Shown here: positions 27,201 to 34,465 of the stretch, piece by piece | Layout: each line of letters starts with the position of its first letter | How positions within the stretch are numbered: the stretch's first letter is position 1 | From: Rothia mucilaginosa | GTDB taxonomy: Bacteria > Actinomycetota > Actinomycetes > Actinomycetales > Micrococcaceae | Direction: 5' to 3' | NCBI RefSeq assembly: GCF_901875305.1 | Contig: NZ_CABFLY010000003.1 | Span: 1-64,000, forward strand | Length of the DNA: 64,000 nt | Translations under genes and position numbers: made by a program | The notes under the pieces: generated by a model | Database searches by the model: none | The model's input: the letters and a program-made list of their open reading frames with translations, nothing else | Told to the model about the DNA's origin: nothing

Positions 27201-27356
27201 GAAGAGGCTTTCGGATGGCTGAGCGGCGTCGCATCGGCCGAGGCTACGGAAGGGCTAAACGCTTGGGAAATGCGCGGGCGGCACGCACCAGCGAGGGTGC
27301 GCACCGCCCCACATCACTGAACGAAATGCTCAGAGACGCCCGCCCATACCTGAAGT

Positions 27357-27590
27357 TTACTTGAAGAAACGACGCTGCGCGCGGGCGATACCGAAGCTGA
27401 CGACGGCGCCAACAACGGAAGTGAGGACGGTCCAGAGGATGACCTGGCGCAGGCTGTCTTCAGAATCTGCAGAAATGGCGGGAGGCTGGTTGCCGGTTGC
27501 CTTCGTCCAAGCGGCACCCAGGCCCTTGCCGACAAGGGCACTAGCACCCATGTTTAGGCCCGCAATAGCAAGCTTTGCGACGGGATTCAT
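27357..27590 (-). CDS. DUF4235-like small membrane protein
   Basis: A 77-residue protein with an N-terminal amphipathic or membrane segment (GLNMGASALVGKGLGAAW), a DSEDSLRQVILWTVLTSVVG span and a basic end, the pattern of the actinobacterial DUF4235 family. Function unknown. AAGGAGATACAC before the ATG is a strong ribosome binding site. It could be co-transcribed with the transporter gene that follows on the same strand after about 155 bases. Confidence 0.85.
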   Translation of the reverse strand: MNPVAKLAIAGLNMGASALVGKGLGAAWTKATGNQPPAISADSEDSLRQVILWTVLTSVVGAVVSFGIARAQRRFFK

Positions 27591-27730
27591 GTGTATCTCC
27601 TTAGCTGTATACGATGCGGCATCTCGGCTCTAAAACCGTGCAGGTTTGAGGACAAAAATAGAGCCACCTCCTAGCGTATAGGGTTTAAGCCGTTCATGCC
27701 GCCTCAGCATCCTTACTGCACTATAAAAAA

Positions 27731-27765
27731 TGTCATATCAAAAAAGATGACGTCAGGATACGACA
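27731..27765. promoter_or_regulatory. Imperfect inverted repeat upstream of the TPP riboswitch
   Basis: TGTCATATC at 27731-27739 faces GATACGACA at 27757-27765 (8 of 9 complementary), with the palindrome TGACGTCA near the centre (27748-27755). The surroundings are AT-rich. It may overlap the promoter of the ykoEDC message. Confidence 0.35.
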
Positions 27766-27856
27766 TAAAAAACATAAAGTAGAACAAAAAGGTGATACAT
27801 GTCTAAAATCAGTATGAGGGGTTTCCACCACACTCAAACCAAGGTGGGCGACCCCC

Positions 27857-27942
27857 AACGACAGGGGAGCGCCACCGCGGCGCTGAGAGTGCTATGCAGA
27901 CCCTCGAACCTGATCCGGTTAGTACCGGTGTAGGGAGTCGGA
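27857..27942 (+). ncRNA. TPP riboswitch (THI element)
   Basis: The conserved THI-box features are all present: ACAGGGGAGC at the 5' side, CTGAGA at 27883-27888, CCTGAT at 27909-27914, GGTTAGTACCGG, and the closing TAGGGAGTC at 27931-27939 that pairs with the start. Binding of thiamine pyrophosphate would reduce expression of ykoE-ykoD-ykoC. Confidence 0.96.
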
Positions 27943-27984
27943 TCTTCTCGGTGCCCTCGCCCATACGGAGGGCAAGGGCATTCC

Positions 27985-27998
27985 CCTTCCAACGAAGG
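27985..27998 (+). promoter_or_regulatory. Possible expression-platform hairpin over the ykoE ribosome binding site
   Basis: CCTTC at 27985-27989 can pair with GAAGG at 27994-27998, which overlaps the ykoE Shine-Dalgarno region GAAGGAAGG. A preceding hairpin pairs GCCCT with AGGGC near 27953-27973. Together they suggest translational control by the riboswitch. Confidence 0.5.
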
Positions 27999-28009
27999 AA
28001 GGACCACCA

Positions 28010-28630
28010 ATGTCACAGAACCTTACCTCCACCACGCAGGACGCACCGAAGAAGCCGAACCTACGCTGGCGAGTCAGCGAAATCGTTATTGCCGCAGTTA
28101 TTTCCGTCGCCTGCGCCGTCATCTTCTGGATCTGGGACATCGCAGTCAGCCCCGCCACCAAAACCGCCCTCGTTGCAGCGCCCGAACTGCGCCCCCTCAT
28201 CGGCGGCGCATGGCTACTTGGCGGTACCCTCGGTGGCCTGCTCATCCGCAAGCCCGGTGCCGCACTCTTCTGCGAAATCGTCGCAGCCTTCATCTCCGTG
28301 CTCTTCGACGGTGGCGCATGGAGCGGCGAAATCCTGCTCGCAGGCCTCATCCAGGGTATCGGCGCTGAAGTCGCATTCGCAATCTTCGGCTACCGCCGCT
28401 GGAACGCAACCATCGCCATCTTCGCCGGCGCGCTCTGCGGCCTGTTCATGGGCGGTAACGAAATCTTCATCTACTACCCCGACATGGAACCGGTTAAGGC
28501 CATCATCTACGTGGCAAGCTCCGTCATCTCCGGTGCAGTCATCGCAGGTTTCCTAGCCTGGATTCTTGTGAAGAACCTCGCTAAGACCGGCGTGCTCTCC
28601 TCGCTGGCATCCGGCAACACCCGCCGCTAG
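28010..28630 (+). CDS. ykoE: ECF transporter S component YkoE (thiamine precursor)
   Basis: A 206-residue membrane protein with about five to six spans (from residue 24 onward). The segments WDIAVSPATKTALVAAPELRP, split WDIAVSPATKTALV and AAPELRPLIGGAW, and LLIRKPGAALFCEIVAA are typical of YkoE. It provides the substrate specificity of the energy-coupling-factor importer for thiamine or its hydroxymethylpyrimidine precursor. It lies directly behind a TPP riboswitch and ahead of the ATPase and T-component genes, the standard ykoEDC order. Confidence 0.94.
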   Translation: MSQNLTSTTQDAPKKPNLRWRVSEIVIAAVISVACAVIFWIWDIAVSPATKTALVAAPELRPLIGGAWLLGGTLGGLLIRKPGAALFCEIVAAFISVLFDGGAWSGEILLAGLIQGIGAEVAFAIFGYRRWNATIAIFAGALCGLFMGGNEIFIYYPDMEPVKAIIYVASSVISGAVIAGFLAWILVKNLAKTGVLSSLASGNTRR

Positions 28631-28705
28631 CCGCCCGCTACTAGTCACACACTAGCCACTATTCGGCACACTACAGCAGCCATACAAACAGGCTAAGGAC
28701 ACACC

Positions 28706-30328
28706 ATGGAAGCAACACCGCGCGGGGCGCGCATCGAGCTCAACAACTTCAGCTGGCACCACCCCGGCCGCCCAGAACCTGTCATCAGCGGACTCAACCT
28801 CACCATCAACCCCGGTGAAAAAGTACTGCTACTGGGAACCTCCGGCGCCGGCAAATCAACGCTCCTGCACGCCATCGCCGGTGTGCTCCACGACGACGAC
28901 GGCCAATCCGCAGACGGCACCATCACCCTCAACGGCCAAGACCCCGCCGAAGCACGCGGCACCGCCGGCATGATGCAGCAGGACCCCGAATCCTCCATCG
29001 TCATGGCAACCGTCGGCAATGACACCGCCTTCGGCCCCGAAAACCTGCGTGTACCCCGCGAAGAGATCTGGGGCCGCGTCACCGAAGCGCTCACCGCGGT
29101 CGGCCTCAACCACCTGCCCCTCGACCACCCCAGCAGCGCCCTATCCGGCGGACAGAAGCAGCGCCTCGGCCTAGCGGGCATCCTCGCGATGCACCCCGGC
29201 GCCATGATCCTCGACGAACCCACCGCTAACCTCGACCCCGCCGGCGTGCAGGAAGTACGCGACAGTATTCTTACCGCCGCGCAGGTGACCGGTGCGACCC
29301 TGCTCGTCGTAGAACACCGCGTGAGCATCTGGGCGCCGCACATGGACCGCATTATCGTGCTCGGCGAAGGCGGCACCATCACCCACGACGGCGCACCCGA
29401 CACCGTGCTCGCCGAAGCCCGCCAAGACCTCATCGACGCAGGCGTGTGGGTGCCCGACTACGTGCCGCGTGCACCGCAGAACGCTACCGGTGAGGTGGCG
29501 GGCGGCGAGGCGCTTCTCCGCGCCGAAAACCTCAGCATTACCCGCGCGCAACCCACCCCCAAGCAGCGACGCGCCCGCCGACGCACCATCAAACGCCTCG
29601 GCGACACCCCCGTGCCCGTACCCGTCGACCTGCCCGTGCTGCGCGGCAGCATCAACCTCACCCTGCGCGCCGGCGAACACCTCAGCGTGCTCGGCCCTAA
29701 CGGGGCCGGCAAATCAACCCTCGCGCTCACCCTCGCAGGGCTCCTCACCGCACCCGACGGCACCCTCACCGCCACCGACACGCTCCGCGACCACGGCACC
29801 GGCCAGAACAACGACGACCAAAACAGCCAGCGCGCCCACTGGGACGTACCCACCTGGACCCCCGCCCAAATGCTCAGCCGCATCGGCTACGTCTTCCAAG
29901 AACCCGAATACCAATTCATCCGTGGAACCGTACGCGAAGAACTCGAACTCGGCCCCCGCCGACTCGCCGCACTCAACCGCGTTCCCATCGACGAAGACGA
30001 GCTCGCCGCCCGCACCGATGACCTAGCTGCCCGCCTGCGCCTCAACCACCTGCTCGACGCCAACCCCTTCACCCTCTCCGGCGGCGAAAAACGCAGGCTC
30101 TCCGTCGCCTCCGCACTCGCCACCGCACCACGAATCCTCATCCTCGACGAACCCACCTTCGGCCAAGACGCACGAACCTGGGCGGAACTCGTCGACCTCA
30201 TCCGCGAACTACTCGCAGGCGGCACCGCCGTCATCTCCATCACCCACGACGAAGACTACACCGCCGCACTCGGCGGCAAATCCATCACCCTACCCGCCCT
30301 CACCACCCCCGGAAAGGAGAACGCATGA
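28706..30328 (+). CDS. ykoD: ECF transporter duplicated ATPase YkoD
   Basis: A 540-residue protein made of two fused ABC ATPase domains. The first has Walker A LLGTSGAGKSTLLHA near residue 42, signature ALSGGQKQRLGLAG and Walker B AMILDEPTANLDP. The second has LGPNGAGKSTLALTLAG near 330, TLSGGEKRRLSVASALA and ILILDEPTFGQD. Both halves look catalytically intact. A Q-loop GYVFQEPEYQF is visible in the second. It powers the YkoE/YkoC importer. AAGGACAC supports the start, and its stop overlaps the ykoC ATG. Confidence 0.94.
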   Translation: MEATPRGARIELNNFSWHHPGRPEPVISGLNLTINPGEKVLLLGTSGAGKSTLLHAIAGVLHDDDGQSADGTITLNGQDPAEARGTAGMMQQDPESSIVMATVGNDTAFGPENLRVPREEIWGRVTEALTAVGLNHLPLDHPSSALSGGQKQRLGLAGILAMHPGAMILDEPTANLDPAGVQEVRDSILTAAQVTGATLLVVEHRVSIWAPHMDRIIVLGEGGTITHDGAPDTVLAEARQDLIDAGVWVPDYVPRAPQNATGEVAGGEALLRAENLSITRAQPTPKQRRARRRTIKRLGDTPVPVPVDLPVLRGSINLTLRAGEHLSVLGPNGAGKSTLALTLAGLLTAPDGTLTATDTLRDHGTGQNNDDQNSQRAHWDVPTWTPAQMLSRIGYVFQEPEYQFIRGTVREELELGPRRLAALNRVPIDEDELAARTDDLAARLRLNHLLDANPFTLSGGEKRRLSVASALATAPRILILDEPTFGQDARTWAELVDLIRELLAGGTAVISITHDEDYTAALGGKSITLPALTTPGKENA

Positions 30329-31122
30329 ACACCGACTTCTTCGGCACCATCGACCGAACCAGCTACTTCAGCAACCTCAACGCCGGCATAAAACTCATCG
30401 TCTCCTTCACCCTCATCATCGCCGCACTCATCGTGCGCGACCCCCTCACCTCCGGAATCCTCTTCGCCCTCGAACTGCTCGGGTTTATCCTCGTCGGATT
30501 CCGGCCCGTCAACATCCTCGCCCGATTCTGGCCCATCCTGATCGCCGTGATCACCACCGGCTGGTCCGTCGCCATGCTCAGCGCCAAAAGCGGAACCACC
30601 ATCCTCGACCTCGGCTTCAACACCATCACCACCGACTCCGCCGCCGTCGGCGTCGCCATGATGATCCGCTCCCTCGCCATGGTCCTACCCACCCTCGCGT
30701 TCGTTCTCACCACCGACCCGACCGACCTCGGCGACTCCCTCGCACAAACCTTTAAACTACCGGCACGATTCGTGCTCGCCACCATCGCCGCGCTACGCCT
30801 CGTTGGCATCCTCTTCGCCGAATGGAACGCCCTCGGCCAGGCACGACGCGCCCGCGGACTCGGCGCGGGCCAACCCCTCGCCGGACGCGCACAAACCTTC
30901 GGCGGGCAGAGCTTCGCCCTGCTCGTGCAGGCTATCCGCCGCGGCTCCCGCCTCGCCATCACCATGGAGGCACGCGGCTTCGGCGCGGGCGACCGTACAT
31001 GGGCTCGTGTGCCTAGCTATTCGCCGCGTGACGTGCACGTGTGTATTGTTGCCGCCGTCATTATCGCTGTTGCGTACGGTGCATCTATTGCGGCGGGCAC
31101 GATCCAGTTCCTCTGGGGCTAG
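30325..31122 (+). CDS. ykoC: ECF transporter T component YkoC
   Basis: A 265-residue integral membrane protein with about five spans. The two coupling-helix motifs of T components are present: ARRARGLG and MEARGFG, whose Ala-Arg-Gly motifs dock onto the two ATPase domains. It joins the ATPases to YkoE. It begins at an ATGA overlap with ykoD. Three dispersed palindromic elements and a core-less hairpin follow before the next, convergent gene. Confidence 0.93.
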   Translation: MNTDFFGTIDRTSYFSNLNAGIKLIVSFTLIIAALIVRDPLTSGILFALELLGFILVGFRPVNILARFWPILIAVITTGWSVAMLSAKSGTTILDLGFNTITTDSAAVGVAMMIRSLAMVLPTLAFVLTTDPTDLGDSLAQTFKLPARFVLATIAALRLVGILFAEWNALGQARRARGLGAGQPLAGRAQTFGGQSFALLVQAIRRGSRLAITMEARGFGAGDRTWARVPSYSPRDVHVCIVAAVIIAVAYGASIAAGTIQFLWG

Positions 31123-31143
31123 TTCGCTCGGGACATGAGTAGG

Positions 31144-31238
31144 GAGGCGCCCACACCCTTCCTTCGCTCCTACAGGGGCACCCGCCCTCGCTTCGCTTCG
31201 GGCACCCTGATGTCGCTTCAGGAAGGTACAGGCACCTC
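31144..31238 (+). repeat. Dispersed palindromic element, copy G
   Basis: The core runs from TCGCTCCTACAGGGG to CACCCTGATGTCGC with internal stem GCCC/GGGC. The arms pair CTTCCT with AGGAAG, and GAGG with CCTC further out. It lies just after ykoC. Confidence 0.82.
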
Positions 31239-31264
31239 CAACCCTCCCCATCAGATGACGCAGA

Positions 31265-31355
31265 GGGAGACGGTATTCGCCCTCGTTCCTACAGGGGACC
31301 CGCCCTCGCTTCGCTTCGGGCACCCTGATGTCACTACGGGCGATACCGTCCTCCC
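31265..31355 (+). repeat. Dispersed palindromic element, copy H
   Basis: The arms are GGGAG-A-CGGTAT on the left and ATACCG-T-CCTCCC on the right, with an inner CGCCC/GGGCG. The core runs from TTCCTACAGGGG to CACCCTGATGTCAC, and the internal stem is GCCC/GGGC. Confidence 0.85.
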
Positions 31356-31370
31356 GTGCTGGGACACGTC

Positions 31371-31506
31371 GCGGGTGCCGCATATTTCCTCCGCGCCTAC
31401 GCAGGGCACCCGTCACCCGGACGCTCCGCCCTCTCCTTGCTTCGCTGCGGAGAGCGTCCGGGCTGACACCCTGAGGGCGCTTGGCGGAAAATGCGGCTAC
31501 ACCCGC
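31371..31506 (+). repeat. Expanded variant of the palindromic element, copy I
   Basis: The outer arms GCGGGTG/CACCCGC and ATTTCC/GGAAAAT bracket a diverged core (GCGCCTACGCAGGG to GACACCCTGAGGGCGC). In place of the usual 4-bp inner stem there is a 14-bp stem, CCCGGACGCTCCGC with GCGGAGAGCGTCCGGG. At 136 bases it is the longest copy. Confidence 0.7.
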
Positions 31507-31559
31507 TACTACCGAACAGGAAGGTACACGCACCTCTTGTCTTTGACCATAGACAGCAC

Positions 31560-31601
31560 AAAGGGACGGTATTATCCTCACTCGGATAATACCGTCCCTT
31601 T
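31560..31601. terminator. Core-less terminator with the arms of the palindromic family
   Basis: AAAGGGACGGTATTATCC is an exact inverted repeat of GGATAATACCGTCCCTTT, with only a six-base loop (TCACTC) and T residues after it. The arms are nearly the same as those of copies A and K, but the core is absent. It sits 10 bases before the stop of the convergent aminotransferase gene. Confidence 0.92.
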
Positions 31602-31611
31602 TCGTACGCGT

Positions 31612-32514
31612 TTAGCTCTGCTGCGCCAGGTAGTTCAACAGCGTGGCGGTCAGCTCCGGGTCATGCGCCAGCGCCGTGCCGTTCAGGTGGGTCACCGGCG
31701 CAATCAGACGCACCGACGACGCCAACCACACGCCGTCCGACTCAAACAAATCCTGCGGGTAGAGCGGGCCGAAGCCCAGCTCCCAACCGGCCTGGCGTGC
31801 CGCCTCGAACACCGCGCCCTGCGTGGTGCCGGGCAGAATGCCGTGGCTCGGCTCGGGCGTGTATAGCACCTTCTTGCCGTCCTCAATCTTGGCGACCAGC
31901 ACCGAGGAGGTGGCGCCCTCCAGCACGCGACGCTCATCAGTAATGAAGATAGCGTCATCCGCGCCGCGCTCCTGCACGTACCGCAGAACCGCCATGTTCA
32001 CCGCGTAGGAGAGGGTCTTCGCACCCGCCAGAAGCCACGGGTAGGCGCTGTTGTCCATCGGTTCGTGGCCGCGCGGCAGCAGCATGGCCTTCACACCCTC
32101 GGTGCGGCGCTTCACGATAGAGGCAGGCACCGGCGACGCCATAATCAGTGTGTACGGGCCCGGCTGCATGGAGGTCACCGCCTGAGTGGGGCCGCGCGAA
32201 ATAATAATCTTCACGATGTGCTCTTCGCCCAGCGCCGTCTCGGCGCCGGGGGCCGCCTTAAGCATGAGGCGTTCCACCGCCGAACGCAGAATCTCGGGTT
32301 CCGGGTCGGGCAGATCCAGCATGCGCGCCGAGGATTCGAGGCGGGACAGGTGCATGCCGAGCTTACGCACGCGGCGGTTGACCGAGAGCATGGTCTCGAA
32401 GACTCCGTCGCCGCGGGTGAAGCCCTGATCATCAACGCTGATGAGCGGCACGGACGGGTCAACAAAGATGCCCTGCGGGTTCTGCTCGTTCAGAAGAATT
32501 ACGGTACTAGACAT
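31612..32514 (-). CDS. Class IV PLP aminotransferase (PabC-like)
   Basis: A 300-residue fold-type IV enzyme. The N-terminal FTRGDGVFETM is typical of aminodeoxychorismate lyase and related transaminases. The PLP lysine is K166 in LLAGAKTLSYAVNM, followed by DDAIFITDERRVLEGATSSV and HGILPGTTQGAV. It could be 4-amino-4-deoxychorismate lyase (folate), a branched-chain or a D-amino-acid aminotransferase. No pabA or pabB gene is nearby to decide. There is no Shine-Dalgarno sequence. TACAAT sits six bases before the ATG, so the transcript is probably leaderless. Confidence 0.85.
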   Translation of the reverse strand: MSSTVILLNEQNPQGIFVDPSVPLISVDDQGFTRGDGVFETMLSVNRRVRKLGMHLSRLESSARMLDLPDPEPEILRSAVERLMLKAAPGAETALGEEHIVKIIISRGPTQAVTSMQPGPYTLIMASPVPASIVKRRTEGVKAMLLPRGHEPMDNSAYPWLLAGAKTLSYAVNMAVLRYVQERGADDAIFITDERRVLEGATSSVLVAKIEDGKKVLYTPEPSHGILPGTTQGAVFEAARQAGWELGFGPLYPQDLFESDGVWLASSVRLIAPVTHLNGTALAHDPELTATLLNYLAQQS

Positions 32515-32520
32515 AGTTTT

Positions 32521-32526
32521 ATTGTA
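32521..32526 (-). promoter_or_regulatory. -10 element for a leaderless class IV aminotransferase transcript
   Basis: On the minus strand TACAAT is followed by six bases and then the ATG at 32514, which places the transcription start at the A of the start codon. Confidence 0.5.
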
Positions 32527-32557
32527 CGTTCGCACCCAGAACCAGCGCGGGATGACG

Positions 32558-32599
32558 GTGCTCGCCCTCGTTTCTACAGAAGCAGATGAGCGAGGCACA
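32558..32599 (+). repeat. Relic of the palindromic element
   Basis: GTGCTCGCCCTCGTTTCTAC resembles the left arm and core start of copies C and H (CGCCCTCGTTCCTAC), and GAGCGAGGCAC forms a right arm. The rest of the core is missing. It directly precedes copy K. Confidence 0.5.
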
Positions 32600-32600
32600 C

Positions 32601-32695
32601 AGAAGGGACGGTGTTATCCACGCTCCTACAGGGGCACCCGTCCTCGCTTCGCTTCGGACACCCTGATGTCGCTTACGGATAACACCGCCCCTTCT
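32601..32695 (+). repeat. Dispersed palindromic element, copy K
   Basis: The arms AGAAGGGACGGTGTTATCC and GGATAACACCGCCCCTTCT pair over 19 bases with one mismatch. The core runs from CGCTCCTACAGGGG to CACCCTGATGTCGC with internal stem GTCC/GGAC. It lies between two divergent genes, where no terminator is needed. Confidence 0.87.
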
Positions 32696-32845
32696 CGACG
32701 GTCACCGCGCGGTTTGCTTTAGCCGGCCGCTCAGCCCCCAGTGCTGAAGAAATATTTGAGAAATATTCTTGAGAAGCATTGCTAGGTTTAACTGCATAAT
32801 CTACGTTGGTCATACCACGCGGTACGACCGGAGGGAGCACCTCAG

Positions 32846-33049
32846 ATGCGCAATCACTATTACAAATATTTGCTATGCATCCTGCTACTCATAGCTTGCG
32901 TCTTGCTCGTAGTCTTTGCCGTGCTTTCTAGCAACAACCCGGGTAACGAAAAAGACGACACTGCCTCCACGCACGCGCCGGAGAACAGCTCAACCTACTG
33001 GGATAAAGACCGCATGGAATCCGCTAGCCCGGCTCCCATGCCTCAGTAA
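32846..33049 (+). CDS. Small single-pass membrane protein
   Basis: A 67-residue protein: a short basic start, one strong membrane span (residues 8-29), and a hydrophilic tail rich in Ser, Glu and Pro. There is no lipobox cysteine in the expected place, although C11 and C18 lie in the span. I do not recognise it. The excellent ribosome binding site GGAGGGAG and a perfect terminator after the stop argue that it is a real gene. It stands alone. Confidence 0.75.
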   Translation: MRNHYYKYLLCILLLIACVLLVVFAVLSSNNPGNEKDDTASTHAPENSSTYWDKDRMESASPAPMPQ

Positions 33050-33067
33050 AACTGCCTTTCAATAGCC

Positions 33068-33110
33068 GTAGGGCCCAATGCTTCGAGATACACCAAGCAT
33101 TGGGCCCTAC
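33068..33110. terminator. Bidirectional terminator
   Basis: GTAGGGCCCAATGCTT is an exact inverted repeat of AAGCATTGGGCCCTAC with an 11-base loop, between convergent genes. Confidence 0.9.
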
Positions 33111-33127
33111 TGTCTTGTAGACGGCTG

Positions 33128-33796
33128 CTACTGCGCCGCGCTGTCGTAGATGAAGTCCACGGTCGCGTAGTCCTCCGGGATTTCGGTGAGCAGCGCCTCC
33201 TCCTGCGCCGCCCAGCGTTCCCAGTGCGGGCGGAACGTGTCACCGTCACGAGCCATGGCGCGCTCGCGGCGCACCTCGTCCGGGGCGGTTGCGAGGATAC
33301 GCACCTCGCAGGCGCCAGCAATCGCGCCGACACCCTCACAGATGATGACCTGCGTAGCCGCCGGGTCGACGGTGCGCACCTCACCGGGGGCGCCCGCCTC
33401 CCAATCCCACGGGGTGTAGGTCCCGGCAATACCCTCGGTCAGCTGCACGGATAGCGCGTCCCACGCCTCCACGCCGTCGAAGAGGCCGTCCCAGCCGGGG
33501 TAGAAGTCGTCCAGGTGCAGCACGTGCACGCTGTGCCCGGCGGCGGTGAGCTGTTGCTCAAGCTGCGCGGCGAGGCTGGTTTTGCCGGTGCCGCTACGGC
33601 CGTCAATGCCGATAATCAGCGGGATCTGCGCGAAATCGGCGAGGAACTGCTCACGGAATTCGGTGAATTCGGCGGTGTCCATGTCGAAGTCGTTGCCGAT
33701 GCCGTGCTCCAGGCGCAGCATGTCTTTGCAGAGTTCCAGGATTTCGGCGGTGCCGGTGACGCGGCGGTTCTGGTTCAGGGGGATACGCTGACTCAC
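33128..33796 (-). CDS. Uridine-kinase-like P-loop kinase
   Basis: A 222-residue cytoplasmic protein. The P-loop GIDGRSGTGKTS lies near residues 63-74, followed by HVLHLDDFYPGWDGL, in which the Asp pair resembles the uridine kinase catalytic region, and by a lid-like RRERAMARDGDTFRPHWERW. Related proteins are annotated as uridine kinase or (d)CMP kinase-like. The substrate is not established. Its ATG overlaps the stop of the upstream phosphatase gene (ATGA), so the two are translationally coupled. Confidence 0.82.
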   Translation of the reverse strand: MSQRIPLNQNRRVTGTAEILELCKDMLRLEHGIGNDFDMDTAEFTEFREQFLADFAQIPLIIGIDGRSGTGKTSLAAQLEQQLTAAGHSVHVLHLDDFYPGWDGLFDGVEAWDALSVQLTEGIAGTYTPWDWEAGAPGEVRTVDPAATQVIICEGVGAIAGACEVRILATAPDEVRRERAMARDGDTFRPHWERWAAQEEALLTEIPEDYATVDFIYDSAAQ

Positions 33797-34284
33797 TGCG
33801 CATCGCCTTCCTGCTTGAGGTGGTTGATGAGGCCGCGTGCGGCGGCGTCAATGAGTTCGGTGGTGTACACGAAGTCGCGTTCGCTACCGTACCAGGGGTC
33901 GTAGATGCCGAGCTGGTCCAGGTGGGTGGTGGTGATCTTCGGGTCGAAGCTGCGCATCATGCGGATCTTTGCTTTGTCGTCGTCGTTGCGGGCGAGGGCT
34001 TTGAGGCGCAGGTAGTGGGGTGCGTCCATGGCGAGGATGAGGTCGTTACGGTCGAAGTCCTCGACGGTGAAGACGCTGGCGCGGTGCGCGGACGGGTCGA
34101 TACCGCGGGTGGTGAGCTGCGCGGCGGCGCGCGGGTCGATGCGGTTGCCTTCTTCTTCGTTGCTGATGCCGCTGGAGGTGACGGTGACGGGCACGCCGGC
34201 TTCTTGGGCGTGCTGGCGGATGAGGTATTCGCCGACGGGGGAGCGGCAGATGTTGCCGGTGCAGACAGTCATGATTCGGTACAT
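33793..34284 (-). CDS. Low-molecular-weight protein-tyrosine phosphatase
   Basis: A 163-residue enzyme. The P-loop VCTGNICRSPVGE has nucleophile C8 and phosphate-binding R14, and the general acid Asp is in GIYDPWYGSERDF. The family removes phosphate from tyrosine, often on capsule-synthesis kinases, and in pathogens can be secreted. There is no signal peptide here. It is the first gene of a two-gene unit with the uridine-kinase-like gene. No tyrosine kinase is nearby. Confidence 0.93.
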   Translation of the reverse strand: MYRIMTVCTGNICRSPVGEYLIRQHAQEAGVPVTVTSSGISNEEEGNRIDPRAAAQLTTRGIDPSAHRASVFTVEDFDRNDLILAMDAPHYLRLKALARNDDDKAKIRMMRSFDPKITTTHLDQLGIYDPWYGSERDFVYTTELIDAAARGLINHLKQEGDAQ

Positions 34285-34412
34285 GGTTCTAGTGTATCGG
34301 TGGGGTGCCGGGCGGTTGGGCGCGGTGGGTTATTGGGGTGGTGCTTTAGGTGGCACCGTGACGGGCGGATGCGCTCGCCACCGGGCTGTCGCTACCGGAC
34401 CCGGGCGCGCAA

Positions 34413-34443
34413 AGACCCCGCCGACGAGAGGGCCGGCGGGGCT
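34413..34443 (-). terminator. Terminator after pentapeptide-repeat gene 1
   Basis: On the minus strand AGCCCCGCCGGC pairs with GTCGGCGGGGTCT, followed by TTT. Similar GACCCCGCC hairpins end the other island genes. Confidence 0.8.
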
Positions 34444-34465
34444 AAACGCTAAGAGCTGTAAAATT

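Noticed and set aside
32846..33049. Lipoprotein reading of the 67-residue protein
   Set aside because: The cysteines lie within the membrane span without an L-A/S-A/G-C lipobox at the end of a signal peptide.
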